From positions 1,052,668 through 1,116,667 of the forward strand of contig NC_079519.1 of NCBI RefSeq assembly GCF_000801105.2: a stretch of 64,000 nucleotides of DNA, written 5' to 3'. Below the pieces are notes generated by a model that was not told the origin of the DNA, did no database searches, and was given only the letters and a program-made list of their open reading frames with translations. The position numbers and the translations under genes were made by a program. This document shows positions 9,161 to 25,800 of this stretch, one piece after another. The stretch is from Raphanus sativus. Lineage: Eukaryota; Streptophyta; Magnoliopsida; Brassicales; Brassicaceae. Positions within the stretch are counted from its first letter, which is position 1. Each line of letters begins with the position of its first letter.

Positions 9161-12100
9161 CATTTTAAAAGAAAAATTCGATTAAAGTTCTTCAATTTTA
9201 ATAATTCATTTAAAAATAATTTGAAAAAAAATTTGACTAAAAAAATAATAGTAATCGAACTAATTCTATATCACTATAATAATATATAGTTATAAGGGGA
9301 TAATACAGTATTTGAATAAAACATATAAATACCACAAACTTTATTGGTTATTTACATTTTGTTATGAATTTATCATTAAACTTCATTCAAATAAAATTAC
9401 TGCAAAATTCACCTAAAATTGAAACACACAAAATTAATGAAATTGCAAAATTGAATAATACATGAATTTAGAGAATTTTAGAGAATTTAGAGGATTTTTT
9501 TTTTCAAAAAAAGAATTTAGAGAATTTTAAAAGAATGATTACAAAGTTTAATATTATCTCCAACACCCACAAAATTTGATTAGTTTCAAATTATGCAATG
9601 CAATTAGCTATAATAATTAATCATTCAAACATCTAATGAATTTTAAAAGATGAATAAAACATATAAATAACACAAACTTTATTGGTTCTTTACATTTTGT
9701 TATGAATTTGTCATTAAACTTCATTCAAATAAAATTACTGCAAAATTCACCTAAAATTGAAACACACAAATTTGATGAAATTGCAAAATTACAAAATTAC
9801 AAAATTGAATATAATACAAGAATTTAGAGAATTTTAAAAGAATGATTACAAAGTTTAATATTATCTCCAACACACACAAAATTTGATTAGTTTCAAATTA
9901 TGCAACTAGCTATGATAATTAATCATTCAAACATCTAATGAGTTTTAAAAGTTGAATAAAACATATAAATAACACAAACTTTATTAGTTTCAAAGTTAAT
10001 GTTAACTCCAACACAAGTGAACAAAAAAAATGTTTCTCCAACACACAAAAAGTTTGATTAGTTTCAAATTATGCAATTAGCTATGGTAATTAATCATTCA
10101 AACATCTAATGAATTTTAAAAGTTGAATACAACATATAAATAACACAAGCTTTATTAGTTTCAAATTATGCAATTAGCTATGATAATTAATCATTCAAAC
10201 ATCTAATGAATTTTAAAAGTTGAATAAAAACATATAAATAACACAAACTTTATTGGTTCTTTACATTTTGTTATGAATATCATTATACTTCATCCAAATA
10301 AAATTACAGCAAAATTCACCTAAAACTGAAACAAACACATAAATTTAATGAAATTAGAAAATTACAAAATTGAAATAACACAAGAATTTAGAGAATTTTA
10401 AAAGAATGATTACAAAATTTAATGTTATCTTCCAACACACAATAGTTTCAAATTATGCAATTAGCTATGATAATTAATCATTCAAACATCTAATAAAAAT
10501 GGTTTCAAACCAAAAACATTTAAAAGAAAGTAAACTATTATATATCAGCTAGAAAGCTGAATGCAGATAAAGTGAAATTAATCAAATATGATCCTATCGA
10601 TTTATGATTGTTAGAGATATCATAGTCATTTTGTTTTTGTCTTTACATTTATTATGTGCATTTAATACCTTTTTAATTGATCTATAACTTTTTCTAGTTT
10701 ATTTCTTTTAAATGCTTTTGATTTAAAAACATATTTATTAAAGTATTTTGATTACACATGAAGTGAAATTAATCGAATATGGGCCTATCGATTTATGATT
10801 GTTAGAGATATCATAGTCATTTTATCGAATATGGTGTCGTGTCATTTTCTGATCGTTAGAGAATCATAATCGTTTTGTCTTTACATTATGTGCATTTATC
10901 TTTCTAATTGATCTATAATTTTTTCTAGTTTATTTCTTTTTAAATGCTTTTGATTTAAAAACATATTTATTAAAGTATTTGATTACCTACTTTTTAAGCT
11001 AAATTTTATTCATATTTTTTAAATACACATAAAGTGAAATTAATCGAATATGGTCCTATCGATTTATGATTGTTAGAAATATCATAGTCGTTTTATCGAA
11101 TATGGTGTCCTGTCATTTTCTGATCGTTAAAGAATAATTTTTTCTTCTTTATTTCTTTTAAAAGTTTTTGATTCTAAAACAATTTTCTTAGGTTTTTGAA
11201 TGATTTAGTTATGGAAGTGCATAATATGAAAATGAGAAACACTTAATATTTCTATTTAATATAAACAAAGGAAAATAATTTTAGTAAAAAAAGACAAAAG
11301 AAAAATCATATAAAAATAATATGAATTAAAATTATTGGTTCTTTACATTTTGTTATGAATATCATTATACTTCATCCAAATAAAATTACGGCAAAATTCA
11401 CCTAAAACTGAAACACATAAATTTAATGAAATTAGAAAATTACAAAATTGAAATAACATAAGAATTTAGAGAATTTTAAAAGAATGATTACAAAATTTAA
11501 TGTTATCTTCCAACACACAATAGTTTCAAATTATGCAATTAGCTATGATAATTAATCATTCAAACATCTAATAAAAATGGTTTCAAACCAAAAACATTTA
11601 AAAGAAAATAAACTATTATATATCAGCTAGAAAGCTGAATGCAGATAAAGTGAAATTAATCAAATATGGTCCTATCGATTTATGATTGTTAGAGATATCA
11701 TAGTCGTTTAGTTTTTGTCTTTACATTCATTATGTGCATTTACCTTTTTAATTGATCTATAACCTTTTCTAGTTTATTTCTTTTAAATGCTTTTGATTTA
11801 AAAACATATTTATTAAAGTATTTTGATTACACATGAAGTGAAATTAATCGAATATGGTCCTATCGATTTATGATTGTTAGAGATATCATAGTCGTTTTAT
11901 CGAATATGGTGTCGTGTCATTTTCTGATCGTTAGAGAATCATAATCGTTTTGTCTTTACATTATGTGCATTTATCTTTCTAATTGATCTATATTTTTTTA
12001 GTTTATTTCTTTTAAATGCTTTTGATTTAAAAACATATTTATTAAAGTATTTTGATTACACATGAAGTGAAATTAATCAATATGGTCCTATCGATTTATG

Positions 12101-14148
12101 ATTGTTAGAGATATCATAGTCGTTTTATCGAATATGGTGTCGTGTCATTTTCTGATCGTTAGAGAATCATAATCGTTTTGTCTTTACATTATGTGCATTT
12201 ATCTTTCTAATTGATCTATATTTTTTCTAGTTTATTTCTTTTAAATGCTTTTGATTTAAAAACATATTTATGTATTTGATTACCTACTTTTTAAGCTAAA
12301 TTTTATTCATATTTTTTAAATACACATAAAGTGAAATTAATCGAATATGGGTCCTATCGATTTATGATTGTTAGAAATATCATAGTCGTTTTATCAAATA
12401 TGGTGTCCTGTCATTTCTGATCGTTAAAGAATCATAATCGTTTTGTTTTTTACATTATGTGCATTTACCTTTCTAATTGATCTACAATTTTTTTTTCTAG
12501 TTTATTTCTTTTAAATGCTTTTGATTTAAAAACATATTTATTAAAGTATTGATTACTAATAAACATGTTTTTTAAGTCAAATTTTATTCATATTTTTTAA
12601 ATGACATTTCTTTGTTTTGTTTTACTAAAAGTGATTATTCATATTGTGCTATATTAGCTTTCATAATTAATCATTCAAAAACTAATAAACATGCTTTTTA
12701 ATAAACATGGCTTCAAATCAATTTATTTAAAAAATAAACTTGAAAAATTATAGATCAATTAGAAAGCTAAATGTACATAATGCGAAATTAATCGAATATG
12801 GTATCCTATCATTTTCTCATTGTTAGAGATATATCATAGTCGTTTGTCTTTACATTATGTGCATTTAGTAATTGATCTATAATTTTTTCTTCTTTTTAAA
12901 GTTTTGATTCTAAAACAATTTTCTTAGGTTTTGAATGATTTAGTTATGGAAGTGCATAATATGAAAATGAGAAACACTTATATTTCTATTTAATATAAAC
13001 AAAGGAAAATAATTTTAGTAAAAAAAGACAAAAGAAAAATCATATAAAAATAATATGAATTAAAATTGGACTAAAAAGTAATAGTAATGGAACTAAATTC
13101 TATATCACTATGTAACCATGAGGAGGATAACACATTATTTGAATAACACAAATTTTGTTGGTTCTTTACATTTTGTTGTGAATTTATCATTAAACTTCTT
13201 TCAAATACAATTACTGTAAGATTCACCTAAAATTGAATAATAACACAAATTAAACGAAAATTAAAAATTACAAAACTGAATAATACAAGAAACTAATCGA
13301 ATATATTATCATGACTTTTTGTTATAGTTAGAAATATCAATGATCATTTATTTTTACAGAGCATCAATATTTTTTATTAAAGATTTGATGAATTTTTTTC
13401 TTATGTTTTAAAATGATTGATTAGAGAAGTTAGTTACATAATATAAAACTAACCGAACATGATATTCTATCATTTTTTTGTTGTTAGTGATATCATGGTC
13501 ATTTTGTTCTTATATTATGCTTATTAAGATTTCTAATCGGTCTATAATTTCTTTTTCAATTTTTTTCTTCTAATAAATTTTGATGAAAAACATTTTTTTG
13601 AATGATCGATTAAACGAATTGTATAATATCAAAATAATAAACATATTATCTTATCAATTTTTATTATTAAAGGTATTATGATCGTTTTATTTTACATTTT
13701 GTTCCTTTAGATTTTATATTGATTTATATACTTAATTACAAATCACTTTTTGGTAGGATTTAGATCTCATACATTTTTGGTTTATAAACTTATAATCAAC
13801 TACATGTAACTGGATTAGGAAGTCTAATGTAAAAATATTAATGAAATTATTTTTTGATTACTAAATTTAGAAAACAAACATTTTTTTCCTTTTAAATATG
13901 TTTAGGGGAAAATAAATGTTAATATGTTTAGGGGAAAATAAATGTTTTATTTTAATTTCCTTTAAGCTCTTTCACTCGCTTGTTCGATTTTGACCTCCAC
14001 GGAAGAGTTTTTCCTTTATTCCGCACCGCCGCAATTTCGCCCGGCGGAGAAAACGAAACCAAAAAAAAACCCTAGAAATTGGAATTGGGATTTGATCTCT
14101 CTCTTTCTCTAAAAATCCGCGGCGTTCGATCGCCTTTGCTGGTGAGAG
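9161..14148. repeat. AT-rich, internally duplicated non-coding block
   Basis: The block is built from degenerate, reused modules. One module (CATTCAAACATCTAATGAAT and neighbours) recurs near 9620, 9925, 10095, 10195, 10480 and 11560. A second (GTGAAATTAATCGAATATGG with variants) recurs near 10571, 10762, 11033, 11649, 11837, 12066, 12331 and 12783, at spacings of about 190-280 bp in its densest part. Larger duplications are 10252-10620 with 11334-11700 (offset 1082) and 11165-11335 with 12902-13070 (offset 1736). I see no gene, LTR, clear TIR or Helitron end. It follows the cyclin remnant directly, so both may belong to one old transposon. The last 200 bp hold the EPL promoter and leader. Confidence 0.7.
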
Positions 14149-16842
14149 ATGAGTCGGCTCTCTTTCCGTCCACGGCCACTGGACATTCACAAGAAGCTTC
14201 CGATTCTGAAATCGTATAAAGACTTCGAAGACGACGACGCACCACCAACCAGAAACCCTCAGCTCCTGCGTTTAGCTTCTTCCATAGAGCTTGACCATGA
14301 GGTTCACTTCACTTCAATTCCCCAATAGTCTCTCTCTCTTCTGTGATTTTGAGTGTAAAAATGTTTCCTTTTTGCATTTTGGGGTTAATGTTGTTAGGTG
14401 CATCCAGTGCCAAGCAAGAAGCTTGCTTCAGAGATACCAACACCTCAGTTTGTTGTTGTGGACACGTATGAACGTGATTATTCCGCCACGTTTGGTCAAC
14501 CTGCTTCTTATCTCCGTGCAAGAGGAGGTTTGATTCTTTTGTGTAATGAAAGTGGTTTGTTTGTTTACTTGGAGACTTAAAAGTCTGTGTCTTTTTTGTT
14601 TGTAGCTCGGTCTGAGCTTGGAGAGTTTGTGGAGTATGATCTTGACAATGAGGATGATGACTGGCTTTATGAGTTTGATCAAGACAACAAGCAACTCTCA
14701 CCTGAAATGTAAAGTTAAACCGATCTGATTATTACTGTTCTTGTTTTTTAGATGGATTAGCTCGCTCTATATAGTACTCAAAGTGATTGGGTTTTGCTAA
14801 AAGCGTTGGATTGTTTTGAAACAGGTTTGAGAGCATTATATTTAAACTAGAGGTGTTGGATCACAAGACGCGGGAACGAGCAGGAGTTATTACACCTACC
14901 CTTGGTTCTCCCGTTCCTGTGCTTTTGCAGCTTGATGGTGCTATTGAGGTATATACCTTTGCTTTGATTGGGTGTTTCATAGTCTTTTGGTGTAACATAT
15001 ACTCATACAGAACGAACATGACATTTGAAATAATTCTTGTTTTCATCTTATTACAGGCGCTGCAATCGCTGTCCATTAATTATGGAGTCTTCCAGGCTAT
15101 CTTCAACTACTGGAAAGACAAGGTTTGGCATGGCGTTATTGTTACAAGTTTTCTGGATACCAGACATTGTGTTGCCTAGGTTGATAATTTTAAAAACTCT
15201 TTTTTTTTACGGCGAGAGATAAACCTTATTTGAGTTTATCTTTGGTTCTTGAAGCATATGCATAATCCATGTTAACAAACTAGTTAAACATCAGAAGCAC
15301 GTTTTGGCTTAGAAGACTAATGCATATGTTTCATTTTACTCTGTTTTGTTGTGAGCTTAGCGCAAAAGATGGCAGAAGCCTATCTTGCGGCGTTTGCAGG
15401 TTTGTACCATTATTTACTGTTGAAACACTTAAGGCTCATGTTGGAAGGGGTCGTCTTAATTCAAGTTTTGCTTCTTTGTTTCGAACAGCCTCCTCCACCG
15501 GTCAATGACACCAATCCCTACAATGTGTTTAGGCCGAGGGAGAAAGCTCACAGACTCCACACAAGAAGGGTAGGCCGTTATCGTCATACTGTACTTTTTT
15601 AAAAATATATTTGAATTCAATTAGAGAAAGAAAAACACTGAGAACTAACCTTTACTTCTATTACAGATGCAGAGGAGAGAAAACAATGTGCAGTCATTTG
15701 AAAAGCTTCGACAGGTAAGGGAAGCGCTTTGAATTATCTTTACATTTCTTGTTCGAACCAGTCTGAATTCCTGAAACCTGAGCAGCTTGCCTTTGAATAA
15801 ATGCCTTCTTTTACTTCCTTTCTAGGCTGTTTATCATCTATTATGACTCTTTGTACTTTTTTTTTTTGTTTGTTTAGTTTGTTGGATTCTGAATACAAGT
15901 CCTTCTGGAGCTTATATTACTGTTACAGGTTAGACGTAATCTTGACCAAGCGAAGACCATTCTGGAAGCACTCATTAAGGTGTTCTTTATGACACTTTTT
16001 ATATTTGACTTGTATGTAAACTTTCATTTCATATCTTAACAAAAAGGTTTGCATCCTCAAAGTCGCTAATTCGATGTCCCTATTCTCCAGAGAGAAGAAA
16101 GAAAGAGGGATGTTATGGACGGCGAGGTTAGCCTTCAAAGAATGCAACTCCAATACAGGGTACGTACCACTACTTCTAGAACTCTATGTGAGTGAGTGTG
16201 TGTGTTTATTGACGCGTAGTCTTGACCATTTGGGGTTTTGAGATTGCAGCATGAAACAGAGCTCTTGGAAGAGAGCTTGGGTCTACCCGGATTTCCACCA
16301 GCCACAACAACATCTTACAAATTTGGGTCAAGCGACGAGGAGTTCATGGACTCAGATGACTACACTAGCACTCACGTACGCACGAGACCTTCAGTTATCC
16401 CTAACTCTCGTTTCACGAACTCAAATCTGAATGCGTCTCATCCGGGAGGCATCAAACAAGAAGTTAGAAGACGACACTCGCATCACAACTGGCTTCACAA
16501 ACTGGTTAAAAACCATTCTCCTTTCATCTATCTATATCTGGTTGGGTATAGTTAATCACAACACTGGTTTTTACCTTTTGATTTCTTTCTTAGGATCCTA
16601 ACGAACCGGTGATGCTGTTCACAAAACCGCTGGTTCCTGAGAAACTAGCAGCGGCAGGGATCGTTCCACCAGCACCTGATTCAACAACCTCGGGTCAACC
16701 TCCAAGGCGGTTTCAGGGGAGGATTGGGCGTGGTGGACGGATAATATTCGACAGATGGAATCCTTTGATGCAATCTCACATCAACTGTGGAAACTCTCTC
16801 TACATCGCACCACCAAATCACCGTGCTGCCAACTTCAAGTGA
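14149..16842 (+). CDS. Enhancer of polycomb-like (EPL) protein
   Basis: EPL proteins are scaffold subunits of the NuA4-type histone H4/H2A acetyltransferase complex in the nucleus. Twelve exons: 14149-14301, 14398-14527, 14606-14708, 14825-14948, 15057-15122, 15361-15399, 15489-15569, 15667-15714, 15929-15979, 16091-16159, 16250-16504, 16594-16842; 455 aa, all introns GT-AG and the frame closed throughout. The EPcA domain covers the N-terminal part: SRLSFRPRPLDIHKKLPI, IPTPQFVVVDTYERDY, then DWLYEFDQ and YWKDKRKRWQKPILRRLQ. After it come PYNVFRPREKAHRLHTRR and a helical stretch, with a variable Ser/Thr-rich tail. The ATG at 14149 begins the conserved MSRLSFRPR. It corresponds to the gene I remember as At1g79020. 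Confidence 0.94.
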
Positions 16843-17186
16843 AAAGTAATAATCATACTATTTCATAATCTTTCTTTTTGTAAAGAATCTTCAGTGATGG
16901 GAAGATGTGTAATGTAATAACACTATCAAGCACTTTGTAACTCTAGACAATTCGGTCTGATTGTGTCACTGGTTCAGAAAAACTTTGTAACTCTAGACAA
17001 CTCGGTTTAAATTTATAATCCGGTTCTGTCACCAGTTGGGAAAAACAATAAGCTATTGTGCCAGGGACTAAACTATAATAATATCTTAATTTGGGGACTA
17101 AGTTGTAATAATTTCTTACATTTGGATTTTAAGGGCTCTTCGTTCTGTAGGAGGGAGACCGAAATCGAATTTGGGGAGATTCGTCA
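16843..17186. other. Intergenic: EPL 3' UTR and NDUFS8 promoter
   Basis: A short gap between two genes in tandem. A near-repeat of TTTGTAACTCTAGACAA occurs at 16935 and 16984. I see no other features. Confidence 0.5.
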
Positions 17187-19013
<1,827 letters not shown>

Positions 19014-19846
19014 GAGCAGTCTTTTCTTTTTTTGCTTCATTGTTCTGTCTTGTTAGAAATAAAAAGACGAGTGCTTTATGCGTTTGCAGAAAAAAACTCC
19101 CAGCTTTGTGGCTGTGTAATTGAATTGTCTATTGTAAACCAGTTCGGTTCCGGTTCACGAATTCCGGTTTAATTGAATTATCGCATTCAGACATGAAATC
19201 AATATTTTAATGTGTTAGTCTTTTTTTGGGTTACTATTTTAGAACAAATCCTCAGAAAGGAAAGTTAAAAAAAAAAGAAAAGGAAACTCAATCCCCAAAT
19301 CGAGCGAACTCTCCTCCAAATTCGACGAACTATTAAGCCCAGAAAAATCAATCCACACCCACCCGATTTGGGAAAAACTTTTCTTCATTCGCTTTTCCCA
19401 TCTTTTTGTGTTAAACCTACCTGCTTGATCCTAATCTGTAACCTCGACTTCGTTTGAGCTCGCTCACACGTGCCGCATCTCCTGTTTCGTTTCACACAGC
19501 TGAAATCACCGTCAATTCAGTACCAACCGATTGGTGCCCGCGAGTTTCTGTCTTTGTTCAGCTCAAGATTGCTCCTTTGTGTATCAATTCAAAAAAAAAA
19601 TAGGTGTGTGAATCATTTTTAGGGTTTTTAACATTTTCTCGATTGAATTGGCTACTTGGAAGCTTAATTGCTTATCATTTTATGTCAATTTCAGCTCTTT
19701 TTAGCAGGACGAGCTAATCAGGGAGATGAAACTTGGGTGCTGTTGTGGCTTCTGGAGTAGAGGAAAGTTATGCAGTGTTTGTTGTTACTATTAATTAAAA
19801 AAAGAGGTAGAACAAGGCGAAGAAGAAGACTGAAGCTGGTAACACA
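19014..19846. other. Intergenic and HAC1 5' leader
   Basis: The NDUFS8 3' UTR ends near 19100. Transcribed-looking CT/CG-richer sequence from about 19280 leads to the HAC1 ATG. A possible leader intron runs from GTGTGTGAATC (19602) to TTTCAG (about 19694). No other gene is seen. Confidence 0.4.
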
Positions 19847-22800
19847 ATGAATATTCAGGCTCACATGTCTGGACAACAAGGGAACAACATGTCCCAGCAG
19901 AATGGGAACTCTCAAATGCAGAATTTAGTTAACGTTAGTGGTAGTGCTGGTGCTGCTCCTCCTCCTACTAATACTAGTGCTGGTTTAGGACCTTCACGTG
20001 TTGACAATGACCTCTCCAGACTTCGCCAGAACATGCGAATCAAGATGTAAGCTTTTGATATTTTAAAAAAAAAAAGTTGTACTCAGCTTCTTTTTGTTAT
20101 ACCCGCTGTTTCTTAAAAGATACCTTTTTTTCTCCCCTTCTACTACTGTGTCGTATACATTGCTTTCTTTCTGTGTACTATTTATGTGAGAGATTGTTTT
20201 TGTCTCTGTCTGCGGTTTTGTCGCTACTCAAATCTTTGAATTTTTTTGCCTTTTTTTTGTTTGTTTCTTTTCAGTTTCAGTATCTTGCAGCAGAAACAAC
20301 CTTCACCAGCTGATGATGCATCAAAGGCAAAGTATATGGATGTTGCTAGACGCTTAGAGGAAGGCCTGTTTAAAATTGCCAACACCAAGGTACTTTTTTT
20401 TTTCTTCCAAAACTCATGTCCTAAAACTTTTTTCTAAAACGGCACTTTTTGATTTGAACTACAGGAAGATTACTTGAACCAGTCGACCCTTGAACCTCGG
20501 CTGGCAAGTCTAATCAAAGGCAGACAGTTGACCAACTACAATCAACGACAAGCTAATTCTTCCTCCGTTGGAACAATGATACCCACTCCAGGGTTACAAC
20601 ATAGTGGTGGGAATCCGAATATGATGATGACATCCTCTGTTGATGCTGCAATGGCTGGAAGTAATAACATCACAACTACTGCTATGAACACTGGAAGCCT
20701 TCTTAACTCTGGTGGCATGCTTGGAGGTTCCTTCATGTCAATTTACATACTATATTCCCGAAATTTGTTTCTCTGAACATTTTTACTTCTTGTGTTTGCA
20801 GGTAACATGTCTAATGGCTACCAGCATTCATCGAGTAATTTTGGTCTTGGTTCTGGAGGGAACATGACATCAATGAGCTCGCAAAGAAATACGGGCCAGA
20901 TGATGCCTACCCCTGGATTTGTCAACAACAATAGTAATAACAACAACAACAATGGCAAATCTTACTTGAGTGTTGAAGCTTCCAATAATAGTGGCGGGTT
21001 TTCTACTGCGTCTATGATGGCACCTCAGCCTCAGCAGCAGCAACAGCAACAGAGGCAGAATATTGGTGGCCAAAATAGTCGTCTGTTGCATAGCCTTGGA
21101 AGTCAAATGGGTGTTGGCCTTAGACCTGGCATGCAACAAATAATGTCTAATGTGTCTAACAACTCCATAAATAGTGGTGTTGGGATGAATGCAAAAGGTG
21201 TAGATTCAGGAACCAGAAATTCACAGCAGGTTTATGATAACCTTCAGCGTTCAGGAATGCAGGGTAAAGTTTTTGTTGCCTCCCCCTTTTTTTCTTTCTG
21301 CTTGTCTAATTTCATATGCATTGTCAGTTCATCAGAATATTCAATTTATAATATATTTTTCTCCCTCAGGTGAAGGATATGGCACAAATAATTCTGACCC
21401 TTTCGGATCGGGAAACTTGTATGGTGCTGTAACATCTGTTGGAACTATGACAAATACTCAGAATACCAATACAACAAGTTTTCAGTCTGTGCCTAGAACT
21501 AGCTCTTCTCTGGTGAGGACTGATTGAAATTCACGTTAAATTGCAACAAGTGAAACATCATTCATTTTATCAGTCTGAGAATACGGATTGTTTGTAATTT
21601 ATCTCTGTTCATTTTTGGCAGTCACATCAACAGCAGCAGTTTCAGCAACAGCCCAATCGACTTCAGCAACAACCTAATCAACTTCACCAGCAGCAGCAGC
21701 AGTTTCTTCGTCAACGGCAGTTGAAGCAGCAGCAGAGATTCATAAGTCATGATGCTTTTGGGCAAAACCATGTGGCCTCTGACATGGGTACACACGTTAA
21801 ACATGAACCTGGAATCGAGAACCCTAGCGAGTCTATCCACTCCCAGACTCCTGAGCAATTCCAGCTTTCTCAGTTTCAGAATCAATACCAGAACAATGCA
21901 GATGACCGTCATGCAGGTTCTCAAATTCTCCCTGCCACAAGTCAGAGTGATATGTGTGCAACAGTTCCCCAGAACAGTCAACAGATACAGCAGATGTTGC
22001 ATCCGCAAAGTATGGCTTCAGACTCTATTAACAGTTTTAGCAACCTTTCTGTTGGAGTGAAATCAGAATCTGGTCTGCGTGGTGACTGGCAATCTCAGTC
22101 ACAGGAACATACTCAAGTGTCTAATAGTATGTCGAATCAACTGCACATTCAGAATGATTTCCGTCAAAGATTGTCAGGACCGGACGAAGCTCAGCCCAAT
22201 AATATGTCTGGAGGGTCTATAGTTCAAAATCATATATCCACTACATCAGAATCTCCTAATCCTCAAACCCCTGTAGGCACCTCTTGTAAATATGGAAATG
22301 GAAACCAAGATCCGAGATTCAGAAATCAACAGAAATGGCTCCTGTTTCTACGCCATGCTCGCAACTGCAAAGCGCCCGAAGGCAAGTGTCCTGACCGGAA
22401 TTGCGTTACGGTGCAGAAGCTTTGGAAGCACATGGACAGTTGTGATGCACCTCAGTGTTCATATCCCCGTTGCCGACCCACAAAGACATTGATTAATCAC
22501 CATCGAAGTTGTAAAGAATCTAACTGTCCTGTCTGTGTTCCTGTGAAAGCCTTCTTACAGCAACAGGCAAATGCCCGGTCGCTAGCTCGTTTAAAAACTG
22601 AAAGCGGTGCAGCAAGGTCAGTGAATGAAGCTGGAATATCCAGTGATGCAGTACAGACCTCTACTGGTGCAACATCATGTGCTTCGCCTGTTGCTGATAT
22701 TTCAAAGCATTTGCAACCTTCATTGAAACGATTGAAGGTGGAACAGTCTTCTCAACCCGTGAACATTGAGACAGAAAGTTGTAAGAGCTCAGTTGTTTCC

Positions 22801-25800
22801 ATAACAGAAGCACAATCGTCTCAGTACGCTGAAAGAATGGATCATAGGCAGAGTGATGTACGTCCACCTTCTAGGTATGAAGTGAAAGCTGAGGTTTCTG
22901 AAGCTTCTGTCCAGGCACGACCCGATTTAAAAGAGACGAAAATTGGAATTGTTGAAAATATTTCCAAGCAAAGGCCTGTCGTTGAAGCAGTTAAACAAGA
23001 TTTGTCTGATGCCTCACCTCGGCAAGAGAAATGCAAAATTGAGAAAGAAGCTGAGCCACCTAAAAAAGAGATTATGGTAGAGTGCGTTAAACCTCAACCC
23101 AAATCTGGAAAAGCAGAAATAAAGGGTGTTTCATTAACTGAGTTGTTCACTCCTGAGCAAGTAAGAGAACATATCCGGGGTCTTCGTCAGTGGGTTGGCC
23201 AGGTTTGTGATTTTTGGTAGCTTATGATGTTTACACAATAGTTTGATTGATAAGTTGTAGTAGTAATCTTATTTGCGGCTTGTTTGATTAGTTTTCCTTC
23301 TTACATGTACTAAAGCATAATCTGTTGTCCTTTATGTGTTGCAGAGTAAAGCAAAAGCTGAAAAGAATCAGGCTATGGAGCATTCAATGAGTGAGAATTC
23401 CTGCCAGCTGTGTGCAGTGGAGAAGCTCACCTTTGAGCCACCACCTATTTATTGTACCCCTTGTGGTGCCCGCATAAAGAGAAATGCAATGTATTACACT
23501 GTAGGAGCTGGTGACACTCGTCACTACTTTTGTATTCCGTGTTATAATGAGTCCCGTGGGGACACTATAGTAGCTGAAGGGACGCCTATACCTAAGGCAA
23601 GGCTCGAGAAAAAGAAAAATGATGAAGAGACTGAAGAATGGGTAAACGACTATCAACTCTGTAGATATGTTTTGTGTTCGTCACTTGTTTTTGTATGGCT
23701 TTTTTTTTTCTAATACATACTATAACCTGCTTTTTTCTATGATATTTTGCAGTGGGTCCAATGTGATAAATGTGAAGCCTGGCAGCATCAGATTTGTGCT
23801 TTATTTAACGGGCGAAGGAATGATGGAGGGCAAGCTGAGTATACCTGCCCGTATTGCTATATAGCAGAAGTGGAACAAAGTAAGAGGAAGCCTTTACCTC
23901 AGAGTGCTGTTCTTGGAGCTAAAGATTTACCGCGAACAATTCTCAGTGACCATATAGAGCAGCGGTTGTTTAAGAGGCTGAAGCAGGAAAGAACAGACAG
24001 AGCCAGGGCTCAAGGAAAAAGTTTTGATGAGGTAATCTAGTAGTGGAGTTTGTTGAAGGGTGTTATGTCTTTCATGGTTATTGCATCTGCGAGTTCATTT
24101 TTTTTTTCTATTTGTTTGGTCTAGTTATATTTTGTTGGAAAGAGTAGATTGAAGCTGACATTTGTTTTTCCTTTGACTTGATACTGGCAGATTCCTACAG
24201 CAGAGTCCCTTGTGATTAGAGTTGTTTCATCTGTCGACAAGAAACTGGAAGTCAAACCCCGATTTCTTGAAATTTTCCGGGAGGACAGTTATCCAACAGA
24301 ATTTGCATACAAATCCAAGGTAAAGAATGATCAAGGCTCTCATTATTGTAGTATTTTTATTCATTTTTCTTGATCTTCTCTTTATTTATCCTTCCCATTC
24401 TCCACACCATTTTATTTTGCCAGGTGGTTCTGTTATTCCAAAAGATTGAAGGTGTAGAAGTATGCTTATTTGGGATGTACGTCCAAGAATTTGGTTCTGA
24501 ATGCGCATTTCCTAATCAACGCCGAGTTTATCTCTCTTATTTGGATTCTGTAAAGTACTTTAGACCAGAGGTTAGATCTTATAACGGAGAGGCTCTGCGC
24601 ACTTTCGTTTACCACGAAATTCTGGTAAGTCCTGGTCTTCTCAAATAGCAAATATCGGAGTTTTTCTTTCTTTCTAAACTGTATGGAGGATAAAGGGTAT
24701 GATTTGACCCTGTGTTTAGATCGGTTACCTAGAATACTGCAAGCTGCGTGGTTTCACTAGCTGCTACATATGGGCTTGTCCGCCTCTCAAGGGCGAGGAC
24801 TATATCTTATATTGTCATCCAGAAATTCAGAAGACGCCAAAATCTGATAAACTACGAGAGTGGTCAGTTCATTCACCTTTTTGAGATAAAAAACTTTTTG
24901 TATGAAAAAGTTGTTTACATAAATCCAAATGCTCATGTTGTTCATTTCAGGTACTTAGCAATGTTGAAAAAAGCTTCAAAAGAGGGCATTGTGGCAGAAA
25001 CTATTAATCTATATGATCATTTCTTCATGCAAACTGGTGAATGTAGAGCTAAAGTTACTGCAGCAAGGCTCCCATATTTCGATGGTGACTACTGGCCAGG
25101 TGCAGCAGAGGATCTTATATACCAAATGAGTCAAGAAGAAGATGGCAGAAAGGGCAATAAGAAAGGACTGCTCAAGCAAAAAATCACAAAAAGGGCTCTA
25201 AAGGCTTCTGGGCAGACTGATCTATCTGGGAATGCATCCAAGGATCTGCTGCTAATGCATAAGGTGATCTTTACTTTCTATGGATTTTACTATCCTTTTT
25301 TTTTCGTTTTTCTGTTCTTCTTGTTAATTTATATTGGCCTTTGTTTCCAGCTTGGTGAGACCATTCACCCAATGAAGGAGGACTTTATCATGGTCCACTT
25401 GCAACCTTCTTGCACACATTGCTGTATACTGATGGCATCTGGAAATCGTTGGGTTTGCAGTCAGTGCAAATACTTTCAGATTTGTGATAAGTAAGAACTC
25501 TTCCCTTTCTTCCTTCTTCTGGTAAATAATTTTATAATCTTTTTCCATTTGTTGTACTGCACAAGAATAAATAAATGTTATTCTCCCTTTCAGGTGTTAT
25601 GAGGCTGAAGAGCGGCGTGAAGACAGGGAAAGGCATCCTGTTAATTTTAAGGATAAGCATGCATTATATCCTGTGAGTTGCATTCACTTGTTGAGGATAG
25701 CGTCCTTCACCCGTTGTCTGTGATCAGTTTTATGAATGTTGGTGGTATTGATTTTTGCAGGTTGAGATTACGGACATTCCTGCAGATACGAGGGACAAGG

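Noticed and set aside
20870..21139. Minus-strand Leu-rich open frames across HAC1 and antisense frames over cyclase and SRF5 exons
   Set aside because: These are mirror frames of Gln-rich or other real exons. No splice logic or homology supports them.
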